Source: Sordaria brevicollis
Taxonomy: Eukaryota > Ascomycota > Sordariomycetes > Sordariales > Sordariaceae
Direction of reading: 5' to 3'
DNA length: 64,000 nucleotides
NCBI GenBank assembly: GCA_033439795.1
Contig: JAUTDP010000010.1
Coordinates: forward strand, 248,001 to 312,000
Shown: in pieces, positions 1 to 11,240 of the stretch
Position numbering within the stretch: position 1 is the first letter of the stretch
Layout of the letters: each line of letters starts with the position of its first letter
The notes under the pieces: generated by a model
What the model saw: only the letters and a program-made list of their open reading frames with translations
Told to the model about the DNA's origin: nothing
Database searches by the model: none
Made by a program: the position numbers and the translations under genes

Positions 1-668
1 TTGGTATCTTCTTCGACAAGACGGGTGTCATGACGCCTGCGGTGTTCACGCACTATGTGACCAAGTTTGTCGCGATCCCGGAGGTGGCCGTGTTCTTCCA
101 CCTGCATCCCGTTGAGACGCCAACCGTGTTGCCAGAGGAGCGCTATGCCGTATCGCATTTCACAGCGGTGCCGGGTTGCTACCGGCTGGTGATCAAGCAT
201 GGGTTTATGGACGAGGTGATAAGTCCTGACTTGGCGGCTTTGATCTACGAACAGATCAGGCGGTTTGTCGTGAGGCAGGCTATCGAAAGAGCGAGGGCGT
301 TAGAGAAGTTGAGGACAGGCGAGGATACAGACTACGAGGGCGATGGTGAAGGGGAGGCAACAGAGGGGGAGACTTCTCACCAGAGGGAATCGTCCGGAGC
401 ATCGGGTCCCGATGGGGTGCAACTGCCTGTCGAGCTCCGCGATGAAAAGGCAGCAGCAGAGTTGGCTCGTCTCGACCGTGCGTATGCTTCCAAGATCCTG
501 TACGTGGTCGGGAAAGAGCAGATGAAAATCAAGGCCGGGACACCGATTGCTCGAAGGTTCATGTTGTCGGTGTTTTTGTGGATCAGGGATAACACTCGGG
601 CAAAGATTGCGAATCTGCGGTTGGCTATGGATCGTGTTGTTGAGGTCGGCTTCGTCAAGGAGATATAA
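1..668 (+). CDS. hak-1: HAK/KUP-family potassium transporter, C-terminal part (5' truncated by window)
   Basis: The open frame enters from the window edge (frame starting at base 3) and stops with TAA at 666-668. It gives about 222 residues, beginning GIFFDKTGV, then a stretch with VAVFFHLHPVETPTV and a phrase around YRLVIKHGFMDEV, which is characteristic of the cytosolic C-terminal domain of fungal HAK/KUP high-affinity K+ transporters (plasma membrane, K+ uptake). All membrane segments lie outside the window. Residues about 105-150 form a low-complexity Asp/Glu/Gly/Ser-rich insertion, after which a conserved-looking end (YVVGKEQMKIKAGTPI...) resumes. The next gene, MSH4, is on the same strand 700 bp downstream. 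The symbol rests on family recognition plus remembered Neurospora gene order (hak-1 a few genes from gpr-1); that order was not checked. Confidence 0.85.
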   Translation, partial: GIFFDKTGVMTPAVFTHYVTKFVAIPEVAVFFHLHPVETPTVLPEERYAVSHFTAVPGCYRLVIKHGFMDEVISPDLAALIYEQIRRFVVRQAIERARALEKLRTGEDTDYEGDGEGEATEGETSHQRESSGASGPDGVQLPVELRDEKAAAELARLDRAYASKILYVVGKEQMKIKAGTPIARRFMLSVFLWIRDNTRAKIANLRLAMDRVVEVGFVKEI

Positions 669-1367
669 AGTGTGCTGGGTCTTCTTTAGCTGGCACTGTA
701 TATGTCGAGCGCATGTCGAGTTGATTGTTTTTGGCTTCCCGTCATATCAGTACGAGCAGCCATGACGAAGAAGAAATTATCAAGGCCACGACACAAGAAT
801 ACGGGATGTCCAAGTAGAGAATTACAAGTCCATTTGGCGCACACTACAGAAATTTTTCAAGGCATCTATCCTTTATTTCATCACCTGGACCACTTCTGGG
901 AGGAAGGTGCGCATGCAGTTTATCCTTTCCACCATCTGTTGTCTGATATCAAGGAAGGAGCATAGGGTAGGGCTCCCAACTCTCAAAGTGGAAGCTGCCT
1001 CAACCAGCCCCTCCTTCCTTACTCGTGCCTTCCTTCCTCGCCAGACGACAATTTCTCATCCGCCCAGAGGCGAGACGCGTCATAGGGCATTGCGTTTGCT
1101 TCGATTTTCGATTTCTCTTTTCAGGCATCAGGTGGGGCTACACACTTCCCAACTCAAACCGCGTTTCTCGACACCACGCTTTCCTCAGATTATCCCCCAC
1201 CTCACCACCTCATCACCTCATCCACAACAACACTCTCATCCATCGGAGAACACCACCCTTTACCCTCATTCTTGCCGTTACTCACATACCTAACCATCTA
1301 CCTCTATATCCCCAAGACCATCACACCCTCATAACACCCTCATAACACCCCCATCACACCCCGCGCC
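669..1367. other. Intergenic: 3' flank of the K+ transporter and 5' leader of MSH4
   Basis: No gene is supported here; the short open frames look random. The last 150 bases before the MSH4 ATG are a C/A/T-rich, G-poor pyrimidine leader typical of Neurospora promoters and 5' UTRs. It holds three imperfect copies of a CATAACACCC-like decamer at about 1327-1355. Confidence 0.5.
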
Positions 1368-4300
1368 ATGAAAGGAGACTTTCAAGCGCACCAGACGCGG
1401 TTTCCCCGTCTGCAATCTGATGGCATGCGCAGGAGAGCCATCTCTGGCGCTGCCGTCCAAGACGACTCACCCCACGATGGCTTCGTTACCGCATCAGCTG
1501 TCATAGACGATGTTTTCGTCAATCAGAGGCAGCCTATTCAGACGAGCTCTGAGTCACTTCAACGTCCACAACTTTCAGCTCTTCCTCCATCTCGATATGA
1601 CTGGCAAGATCACGGAGCGAGGCAGGCCCCGCCTGCACATCATATCCCCCCGCCGGTATTCCAAATTGGTGAGCGCTACTTGCCCAATACTGGAGGTATG
1701 ATTCCACATCCAATCTTTTCGTCAACGGGAGGGAACGAGTCGCAAGAAACTGACTTCTACGTGGCAGCCCACTTTACCACCGGCTTAAACCCACCTTTCA
1801 CCCCTGTTTCGCGCCACCATACCTTCAACTATGACCACCAATCTGGTCGCGAACATAACTACTATCCGAGTTCCGATGGCAACTCTGCGGGAGCCGGTCG
1901 TCCATATCTTCCCTTTGAGAACATCACAGCGACCAGAGTTGCACATCATGGACCAGGATCACAGCACATACCTACTCATCATCCTTCAGTAAACCCTACC
2001 ATCCAAGGAGGACCCAGGAGGGATCTGTGCAGTTCGCCGTATTTCGACGCCAGACCAGCTTCAAACCCTTCCGCAGCCTATGATGGACGTCAACATGAAC
2101 ACATATCACTAGGCCGGCCTACCAGCACCCACACGGGATACGCTACTCCCGTTGAGCCGCGACAGTCCAATATGGGTGCACGCCTCCTCAACCCGAGAAC
2201 ACCCAGTCACCAAGTCACACTTTCTGCCCCTGGTTTTACATCCACCTCACCTTCTTATCACCAGAACATGGGAGATGAGCGGCGACGTAACCGTGATGCG
2301 AGTGTCCCTGGAGATGGGCACTTACGCAGATCTCATCCCGGTAATTCGAGCGACTACTCCGGTATGACATCCGGCTCTGGAGCAGTCACTCAATACATGC
2401 TGGCTCAGGCAAGCTCTCAGATCAGCGGACCAAACTCGCTGCGTCTCCCTGGAGTGCAGAACGCCCAAGGTGCAACACGAGATCCAACAGCTCAGAGTTT
2501 CTATACCCAATCACCCATTTCGATGGCTTCATCTACTACCGACCCTCAACAGCACCAGCCGCAGACTGCCTCGCACATTTCGTCATGCTTCCCGTTGAGT
2601 CGGAATACAAGAAGTCGTGCCATGAGCACAAGATCAACCCTAATCACTCCGGAGCTGAGTGATTCCGACAACGAATCTGAGGGCCAAGATTCAATTCTCG
2701 TGCCGGTTCTCAACAACCTAGGCCGTGTCTATGAAGATCTGGGTGTGCCCCTGACACCGCAACTTGAGAGAGCTGTCGAGAAATCGTCACCCACCGTTGC
2801 CTCGGACGTCAGGGACCGCATAATTTGCGCAATCTCAGAAAGCCGGTCATCTTCAGTAATCGGAGTTGCCGTGGTCAACGTCACCACAAGAACAGTTGAC
2901 CTTGTCAGAGTTCTTAATGACGACAGGTTTTTGTACCAGCTTCTCGGAGACACTCTGTGGAGGCTGATGCCCCTGGGGCCAGAGAAGATTGTTGTCGTTG
3001 ACAACTCTACCCATTCAACCAGTCCCAATTGGCTAATCCCTCACTTGGAGAGCGACTTTCCTGGCGTTCCTGTCGTGCCAGTAGACCGGAAACACTGGAA
3101 CGAGGAGGAAGGACGTAATTTGATTGAGCGTCTCGCACTCCGCAGCCAAGTTACGGCTCTTCAGACCGACCTTGAAGGCCATTTTTACACGTGGTGTGCC
3201 TTTTCTGCGGTAAGTCATCAGTTTCGTTGTGAGAGGAATCTTTGACTAACAATATCTAGGCGATTAACTTCATTCAGAGCCATCTTGGGATTTACTTCAC
3301 CCGAAATTCACTACGTATCACGCACGTTCAAGCTGTCGACACCATGGGCCTTGATCGCACTACCGTGGTATCGCTCGAACTTTTACAGAACACGCGCGGG
3401 ACTGTGTCGAAGAAGTCGACTCTTTTCGGTGTGCTAAACCACACCCAAACTCCGCAGGGACAGCGCCTGCTACGCACCACACTTCTTCAGCCCAGCACAG
3501 CCCGTGAAGATATTCTGGAAAGATACGACTCGGTTGAGGAATTGGTTACTAAGGAAGGGCTTCTGGGCGAATTGCGTCAAGCACTGAAGGACATTGTCCG
3601 CATTGACTTCGAGCGCATCGCTCTCTGGGTAAGTTGATCTTGGTGTTCTCCAGTCACTACCATGCTAATTATTCTGTAGCTGAGCCAAGAGGCTTCAAGT
3701 GCACGCCAGCCACTGGAACAAGGTCTTCCTGCAGGCACAGCTCAGGGAGTACACTTATCACCACACTTGTTGCTCTCAAGAGCAGAACAAGATGTGAACA
3801 ATATACTCATGTTGAAGGCATACCTTCTCGGAGTCGCCAAACTCCACGATGTCATCGATGCGGCCGGGTGCTCAAGCAGCTTGTTGCGGTGTATCAGTGA
3901 TAGGTTCTCCCAAGAATACCTTCAGCCCATTCAAGCCGCCGTGGAAGAGATGCTAGCAGATGATGCTAGCTATAGTACTAAGCCAATCGATTTGAGAAAC
4001 AATCGTATTTGGGCCGTCAAAGTAAGTCATCCCTTTTCGGTTTAATCCAATCCACTAACAACTCGTCAGGCCCAGGATAACCAAGTGCTCGACCAGGCAC
4101 GGAGCTCATACAAAGCTCTTACAAACGAACTCGATGAGTACTTCAAAACACTAGAGTCTCAATTCGACGGTAAGTCAATCTCTTTCCATCAATCTTTCCG
4201 CTTCTTGTTATTGACGTATTTTAGGTATGTTAGGAAGCATTAGGCCACCCAAGCTGATCTTGGACCGCAACCGGCGGTATCGCATCCAGTTTGACTACTC

Positions 4301-6315
4301 GGATGTCGAACACGACCTACAGAAAAACCGCACCGACGTTGAGAAGGAAAAGTTCGGCAGGGTCTGTAGGTGGAACAAGGCCACGATTGCTGGCATCGAC
4401 GTCGTCGACGGCGTCCGAGACAAAAGGCACTTTACGTGCACCACTACAAAGCTCCTTCAATGGAGTACACAAATTCAGCTGCAGGCTGATATCGTCACTC
4501 AGGAGAGTGATCGATTGATCACCGAGCTTATCGGCAGGCTCCAGCAGCATCCTGATACCATGTTTGGTATCAGCGATGCTGTTGCGATGCTCGACATGCT
4601 TTGCTCGTTCGCCCAGGTCGCGACGACGAAGGACTACGTTCGTCCTGGGTTCACTGAAACCATGGTTCTCAAGGAAGCTAGGAACCCAATCGTCGAAATC
4701 CGGAAGGAGCAATTCGTTGCCAACGATGTTTACTCTGGCGATGAGCGCGAACGCTTTCAGGTAATCACTGGCGGCAACATGAGCGGCAAAAGCACGTTCA
4801 TCAGAACGGTTGCCTTGATTCAAATCATGGCACAGATGGGATCCTTTGTTCCTGCACAGTACGCATTCATCTCCATCTGCGACCGAGTCTTCGCGCGAGT
4901 TTCTACGGGTGATGCACCCGAGAACAACCTGGGCACATTTGGTGTAGAAATGAGGGAGACGGATGTCATTTTGAAGTATGCTTTTTGTTCCCTTGCAACA
5001 CTGGTATGATGATGAACTAACGGTTTCTCTAGGATGGCCACCGAACAAAGCATGATCATCATGGATGAGTTGGGAAGAGGCACGTCACCCGATGATGGCC
5101 TACCCCTTGCTACTTCTGTGTGCGAGGGTTTGATCCTGAAGAAATCTCGCGTCTTTTTCGCTACGCATTTTACTGAACTTGGTAGGTTTGAGGGTACTTC
5201 TTGCCCACCCAGCTCTCGCTAACTCCCCCATTTCAGCACGGATATTGAATGGTTTCTACCATCGAGATGTTTTGAACGTCCATTTTCCGGGACTCTGTCG
5301 AACCAACCGTCGATTTGCACGAACCCCGATCACCGAGATCAGTCTCCCTCACACTATCTCCCCAGGTCCCGTCCAGAGCGAGGACTACGGTATAGAGCTG
5401 GCTCGGTGCATCCTCTCCGAATGGGCTGTCGATAGGGCCGAGCAGATTCTTCAAGTCCTGCGCAATGGTCCGGTGCCATCGAAGAGTGACAAGAAGGCAT
5501 GGCAGGCAAGACTCAACAAGATCTTGCTTGCTTTGCCGCCTTTACTAAAAGACTCTATGCAATCGAGGATGGATGATCCGGCCTTGGAGTCGTATCTGGA
5601 CAGCTTGAGAGCCGAATTCACCATCAGGATGTCTGAACCGGAACCGGAAGACGGCGACGCAATGGATGAGGGTGAAGATAAGGACAACCACGAGAATCTC
5701 GACGATGACGAAGAGCTTGAGGAGATTGCGGAAGATGAAGATCTTGAGCTGAAAGATGCCGAAGAACTCAATAACGACGAAGACCAGGATAACGACATGG
5801 ACCTCGACGACACGGAAGAGCGCGATGAAGACGACGAAATGCTCGACAGCGAGGAATCCAAGGACGATGAAGAGATGGCCGATAGCGAGCAGGCCAATCC
5901 TGATGCAGAGATGCCAGACATTGACCAGTCCCTTGACGACGAGAGGATGACTGGTACCGGGGAGTTCATTGACGCCGCCAGTGGCATGGACGGTCCGAGC
6001 CTCACTAATGAGCATCGCGCTCCAGAGGCTGACATGTCCATGGACATTAACATTCCTCATGGGCATTGGAACTGGAGTAGTCCTGTCATTGAGCGTCGTG
6101 CTCCCGAAGCTAACATGGGCGTGGACACTAACATGCCTCATGGACATTGGAGCTGGAGTAGTCCTGGAGGTGTCATTGAGCGTCGTGCTCCCGAAGCTAA
6201 CATGGGCGCGGTCTTCACCCCGTTTGGTCAGAAGCGGCCTGCTGAGGATGATAACCTTGAGTATCGCAGCGACTCAGGACGTGTCGGCAGACAGAAGCGC
6301 ATGAGGGAAGAGTAA
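1368..6315 (+). CDS. msh4: MSH4, meiotic MutS homologue (7 exons, extended N- and C-termini)
   Basis: Join 1368-3209, 3260-3628, 3680-4021, 4070-4169, 4225-4975, 5033-5181, 5237-6315; about 1543 aa. All introns are GT-AG, 48-58 nt, and keep frame. MSH4 pairs with MSH5 in MutSgamma, which stabilises meiotic recombination intermediates and promotes crossovers. The ATPase core is clear: Walker A GGNMSGKST near residue 1067, the segment FARVSTGDAPENNLGTF, Walker B MIIMDELGRGTS near 1142 and the helix FFATHFTEL. The residues NMSGKST are typical of MSH4 rather than MSH2/3/6, and no N-terminal mismatch-recognition domain is seen. MutS core begins near residue 440; before it lies a long disordered Ser/Pro/His/Gln-rich region. 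After the core comes a D/E-rich tract (about 1320-1420) and a tandem repeat (6010-6228). Family members are usually 800-950 aa. Weakest point: the stretch encoded at 5290-5370 matches the family poorly, so a small extra intron is possible. Confidence 0.9.
6010..6228 (+). repeat. In-frame tandem repeat near the C-terminus of MSH4
   Basis: Two and a half copies: 6010-6090 (81 bp), 6091-6177 (87 bp) and a partial copy from 6178. Each begins E(H/R)RAPEA, then (D/N)M and a segment ending PHGHW(N/S)WSSP. Units are 27 and 29 residues, so the second carries a two-residue insertion. All lengths are multiples of three and the frame stays open. Confidence 0.85.
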
Positions 6316-6479
6316 TCCAAGGCGTACGGTCAGAGATTGATATCGGCAATCACAGCATGTCGAACTATTGTAGAGATACGACACTCTCAAAAGACTCTCG
6401 GAATCATGGGCATCAACAAGAAGACCATACTCGAGCTTCGAATGGGAGACAACATCATGAAAGTCATCAGAAGAGATGG

Positions 6480-7030
6480 GTGAACAGGTCAGCAATGTCA
6501 GGCAGATGCTCGAACAGCTTGACGCGTGGCCATATGTTGTTGCAAATTGCCCAGGAAAGTGCTATCAGGTCAGGAAGATCGCACAGGCCGACTTGTTTTC
6601 ACGCATGGCCACAGGTTGGCGGCATACCTTCATCATTGCTCAGAGAGTAGAAGGATTCATCAAGATTGCACGGAGAGGGTCGACTGATTTTCTCATTCAC
6701 AGTCAAAGGTTGCACTGCCGCATGCCTTACATATTGCTCAGCGAAGGGATTTCCATGGTCCTGAACATTAAACAGGGACACGAGTGGTTTCCATATATGG
6801 GCATACGTTGGCGCACTACCTCACATTATTGCTGAGAGATGGAAGGTTCATAGTTGTTTTTTTTTCTTTTTTCCACACACGGCCAAAGGCCTCACATATG
6901 TGCTTCACAGAAAGGAACTTCACCATCAGGAGAATTTGCGACGCATTTCGAGTGCACATGGTTTTCACACATAGCAGCCAGGAGTCATAGGTCTTGCCCG
7001 AAGATATTTGCTCGGGATCTGGAGACATAT
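6480..7030 (+). pseudogene. Degenerate repeats of about 98 bp, possible ankyrin-repeat gene remnant
   Basis: The core ATTGCTCAG(A)GA recurs at about 6635, 6733 and 6828 (spacing 98 and 95), with weaker copies near 6546 and 6899. A period near 99 bp equals the 33-residue ankyrin repeat. Translations of the units in their local frames resemble degenerate ankyrin helices: one unit reads GW..TFIIAQ.VEGFIKI....GSTD, another reads GHTLAHYLTLLLRDGRFIV. The units lie in different frames, with stops and frameshifts between them, so no intact protein is encoded. It could equally be a noncoding tandem repeat. It sits directly downstream of MSH4, so part may be in that gene's 3' UTR. Confidence 0.4.
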
Positions 7031-8305
7031 ATATGGCTTGGTCATCTTTGTCAACACTCTGCTTCCGAATACAAGGACAGAGTGTGAATTAGTTTCTGTG
7101 GATATAGTTGCTCGCATCAGGAAAACGGTCGGATCTCAAGAAAAATAAAAATGCAGGAAAAAAGTTGATAACCCATATAACCGCCCTTCTTTGGTTTGAG
7201 TGAACTTAATTTGTGTTGATGTTGAAGACTGACAGACCATGTACCAGCGCCAACGTGATGTTCGAGAGTTCTGACCTGCAGGTTCATGTTTGTATAACTT
7301 CCCGTCTTGATTCCAAATTATTCACAGCATTTGGAATTGCTGCACTTGACCCTTTAATACAGTGAGTGGATGGCGATTTCAATTTTGGGAGCAGCCCGGG
7401 CCCATGCATTCCTTGAGGTCATATCCGGTTGCCAAGACCCAATGCAGGGCAGGTTGGGCCTCAGACGGATCGATAGCACCTGTTAGTGCCATGTGCTAGC
7501 CAAGCTTGAGTTAGTGGGATACTGCTAACAATTACTATCTAATGCACTTTTTGTAGGCCCACCTATGGTAGTGCATCAACGATTTCACCCACTACGTCCG
7601 TGCCTCCTCAGTGTACGACAACTTGAGTTTATTATGGATAAGATGTTAGTCAGGTAATGATATGGCCTCAACAGGTAGAATACACCACAAGAACACTTGG
7701 GTAAGAGTTGTCTCGGGTGCTCAGGCGGCTTTTAGCAACGTAGATGGCCTTCGGCCGCCCGGTATGGTCATGTAATGATACATGTAATTTACCCAGGCTG
7801 GGGAGGTGGCCAAGATGGGGAAGAAATCTGAAATTACATACCAATATAAGGGTTAGGGTTACCTGAGCCGTAGGCCAAGACCAGAGAAGACGCCTGAGAT
7901 TCTGAGAAGATAAGAGGCACCACAGGGACTTGGACAACCAGAAGTCAGGTATCGTAGATAATAACTATTAATGTCATGTCATCAACATTTACCTAGGTCG
8001 TAATGCATGTGCGCAACAGTCGTTTGGGGAGCGTGGACAGGTTTATGTTTGTGGTAAGAATGTACGTTTCTCATATCTCATGTCTAAAGGTGAAAACAAA
8101 AAGACGACTACGCCATCCCAACAAAACCCAGAACCGAGAAAAAAAACAACCAAAACAATGCCATGCACACCCGGAAGTAGCACAGAAGCCATCTAGCTGA
8201 AAACCAGCAGGACAGACAGAACCTCCCAACAGAAAAGTGTGTTAACACACCAGCATCCTCCTTTTGCCGTCAAATCATCAACTACTTCTAGCAATTCTTT
8301 CAACT
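7031..8305. other. Intergenic region between MSH4 and the CSC1-type channel 3' end
   Basis: No coding potential is visible on either strand. The stretch contains a short interstitial telomere-like motif at 7850-7861. The A-rich part at 8090-8160 is probably 3' UTR or flank of the minus-strand channel gene. Confidence 0.5.
7850..7861 (+). repeat. Two interstitial telomere-type repeats (GGGTTA)2
   Basis: GGGTTAGGGTTA is two perfect units of the fungal telomere repeat TTAGGG, in single-copy-looking intergenic DNA. Two units can occur by chance, so this is only noted. Confidence 0.5.
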
Positions 8306-11240
8306 CTAGAATCCATCCCTCCAAATATGGGTATCACCAAGACTAGCCGCGCTCGAAGATCCGTTACTCCTCGGCGTATCAGCCGGCGTCCTCTCCCCCC
8401 CTGGTCGTCGAGCGGAGACAGGGAACATGTCGTTGCCTAATATATCTGCGTAGCCACCACCAGACTCACTCCGGCTTTGTGAGCTACCGCGCGAAGTCTC
8501 GACGCGGAGGCCGCCGTTAGCGTTTCTGCGTCGTGAGTAGATGTCGCCGCCACCTGACTCCTCGTTGGTGTAGCGGCCGTCTAGAAGCCCTGAAAGTTCG
8601 GAGGAGGGGGAGGGCAATGGTGGTGCATCTTTGTAGATCCATGGTTGTTCGAGACTGTTGAGGTGAGTTGTTAGTATGTGGAACGGAAAGCGAAAAGGAA
8701 AACAAAGCGAAGGAGAAGAAACTTACGGTTTCACCATATTCGGGTTAACAAACTTGGCCCCCTTCTCCTTATCTTCGTCGACCGTGCTGCCCCTCCTGAT
8801 GCGCTCTCTAGCCTGCTCTCCTTCGCCATCGAGATCCTCGTCCAGGATAGCGTTACCGCCGTGGTCCTGGCCGCGCTTGATACTCCGCAGCGAAATGAAC
8901 TTGGTCAGAGGCTCAAAGTGGCGACGGAACGAGTAGCCGTACCAGACCGTGATGATCAGCAGGGGAGAAATGAGAAGCGCGACAGTAAAGGCCTTGCGCA
9001 GTGCAAGGTAACCGGACATGGTCAGCTGGAAAACCAGCAGTCCGAGCATGATGCGGTAGCAGATCATGTTCCAAGCGCCACCGGTGGCATGCTGGGGTTG
9101 CTCCATGGCGTACAGAAGCTGGTACTTGTAGGTGAAGTAACCCAAGGTAAAGTAGGCGACGCCGAGGCCGACAACCTTGTAACCCTGAGGCAGGGTCGAG
9201 TAGACAAGGCAGAGGATGAAGACGAGCAAGGCCGTAGGGAGGTAGAAGCCGTAGTAGAACATGGGCGGACGGACAATCTGGGCAAAGTCGCGTGGGGTCT
9301 TGGCACCCATGCGGTTGATGGGATAGAGCGATACACTGCCGAATTGGAGCAGGCGGAAGGGAAACAGGCCGATACCCTGAAGCATGATGAAGTTGGTGTA
9401 GAAGACACCGAGGTCAACAATCTTGCCAGCCAGAGCGTAGGCGATGTACGTCGTATCCTTCAGACTTTCGCGCAGAACATCGATGATAGAGGTGACGGCG
9501 CCAAAGACTGTGAAGATGAGGAAAATGTTGAAGAAGGTAAAGAAGAAATTTTTGCTGATGACCGAGAGGGCAGCATCGCCACGCGAGAGCATGCCCTGCT
9601 GGTACGAGAGGTAGTCGTAGAAGTACGGAACAGCAACGTTGAGCAAAGACACGACGGCCGTGGGGAGACCCGTCTGGACAAGTGCTCTGGCAAGCTCATA
9701 TTGCTTGAGCCACTTGGCGAAGCTGGGAAGGTAATGCTCGATGGTGCAAATGCTCAAGAAAGAAGCCAAGAAGGCAACTGGTACAAGCCATACGACGGTG
9801 AGGAACGAGACGAAGAGTGTCACCGCAACGGACCGCACACGTCTGGTTAGGTGCGATGCGTACGTGTTCCTCCAGTCGATGTCGGATGGCGCAGGGGCAG
9901 GCTTGGTTAGCAACTGGCCAGGATGGGGGTCAATGAGCGCCTGGATTGCCATCTGACAAGCTGCAATAGAGTCCATTGTCACAAAAGCAAGGTCTGTCGG
10001 CTCGAAATCCTTTTTCCTGGCGGCACGGATCTTGTCATCCAAGGCACGGAGTTTCTCGGTGTAGTAGTCAAGAGCGTCGGTCTTGCGGCTCTGCAAGCGG
10101 AGGAATCCGTACCAAAACCTAGTCTGAGGTCGCGGTCTTTCGCTCGAGATCAGGTCGGAAGTGGTGTTGTTGCCGAGAAGACGACCGTTTTCGCCCGCTT
10201 CTTCGTCCCCAAGGTCTGGAATCAGCTGGTTGCTCTCCAGATCCCCATTGCTGGCAGTATTTGGAGGAGGACCCCGAGCGAGTTGGACCGGTTTCTGGCC
10301 CAAGTAAGCAGTCCACGTCTCCTCCAGCTTGGCCAGAACAGACTGTCGCTGGTCCATCAAATCGTCCAGCTCTTTCCACTTCCTGCACAGAGTGACACTT
10401 TCGACCTTGCCAATTTCCAGCCTCTCTACCAGATTCTTAATGTCTTCCTCCGTGCGCAGATCCTTGGGGATCCCAGCCAAGCGGAAGGTCCGGTCAGTGA
10501 TGGTGGACTGGGTGCCCAGGTAGTCTTGGCGCACTCGGAGAACCTTGAAGGTCTCGCGATTCATGAAGAACAGCGTAAGACCGGTGAAGAAGTATGTGAA
10601 CACGAGATAGGACCACAGGTAGCGCTTGTTCTTTTTGAAACTGTCATCGGGCTGGTCGGGCTCGTCCTCGTAAACGGTGGTGTGGCCGTACGGGGAGGTG
10701 TACTGGCGATACAGTCCGGTCTCGGGGACCTCTGACGTGTTGAGGTCGTCGGGGAAAGCGCGGTTGATGGGTTCAAGAACGGCCAGGGCGAAGAAGAAGA
10801 CTATAACAAATAGCTTCATGGCCATCTTGAAGAAGTTGAGGAAGACAAAGGCGTCGAGACCGGCCGCAGCGAGGACCTGCTGCTCGGTGACGCGGTATAG
10901 GGCGCCCATCCATCCAAAGAATGTGTCTGGTAGTTGAGGGAGGGCGACGGCGGGATCGGCCATGGAGGCTCTCTTTCGCGAAGCATAGAGGGACTTCCAT
11001 CGTGGTCGGAGGGCCTGGAAATAGGGACATTAAGGTTAGCGGATGGCAATTGGGCACCTTGATGGGCGGGCGCATATCGTGTTCTGGACTTACACAAAAA
11101 GAGAGAAAGGCGGAGATGCCTAGAGAGACCGAGATGATGAACTGGTACCAGGTATCCTTGTTTCCTGGCCCAACGTAGTCATCCCCATTGCACTGGGGCT
11201 TCTCACCCCCGGCATCTCCAGCCTCGAGTATCCAGTTCAT
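8306..11240 (-). CDS. CSC1/OSCA/TMEM63-type stress-gated cation channel (DUF221)
   Basis: Join on the minus strand: 11240-11094, 11014-8727, 8654-8306; 927 aa. Both introns have GTAAGT donors and CAG acceptors and keep frame. Start chosen: MNWILEAG at 11240; an in-frame GTG at 11267 is not a plausible eukaryotic start. Exon 1 holds the first membrane helix (WYQFIISVSLGISAFLSFC). Exon 2 begins ALRPRWKSLYA, the conserved cytosolic junction of fungal CSC1-like proteins, followed by the GWMGALYRVTEQQVL motif, a cytosolic loop of about 230 residues and a multi-helix 7TM (RSN1/DUF221) domain. Exon 3 begins LEQPWIYKDAPPLP and carries a Ser/Gly-rich, Arg-rich tail. The family forms Ca2+-permeable osmosensitive channels at plasma or internal membranes; which one is not clear here. 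It is divergent from the dynamin gene 1.27 kb away. Confidence 0.92.

Noticed and set aside
5451..6147. Two 200-codon minus-strand frames opposite the MSH4 tail
   Set aside because: Products of the D/E-rich and repeat sequence read backwards (Ser- and Val/Phe-rich), no start context or motif.
7850..7861. Former telomere or chromosome fusion point
   Set aside because: Only two TTAGGG units without degenerate neighbours; chance is sufficient.
8678..9850. Long open frame (390 codons, +) opposite the CSC1-type gene, also 9923-10735
   Set aside because: Antisense shadows of a strongly biased minus-strand gene with clear family motifs; no motif of their own.
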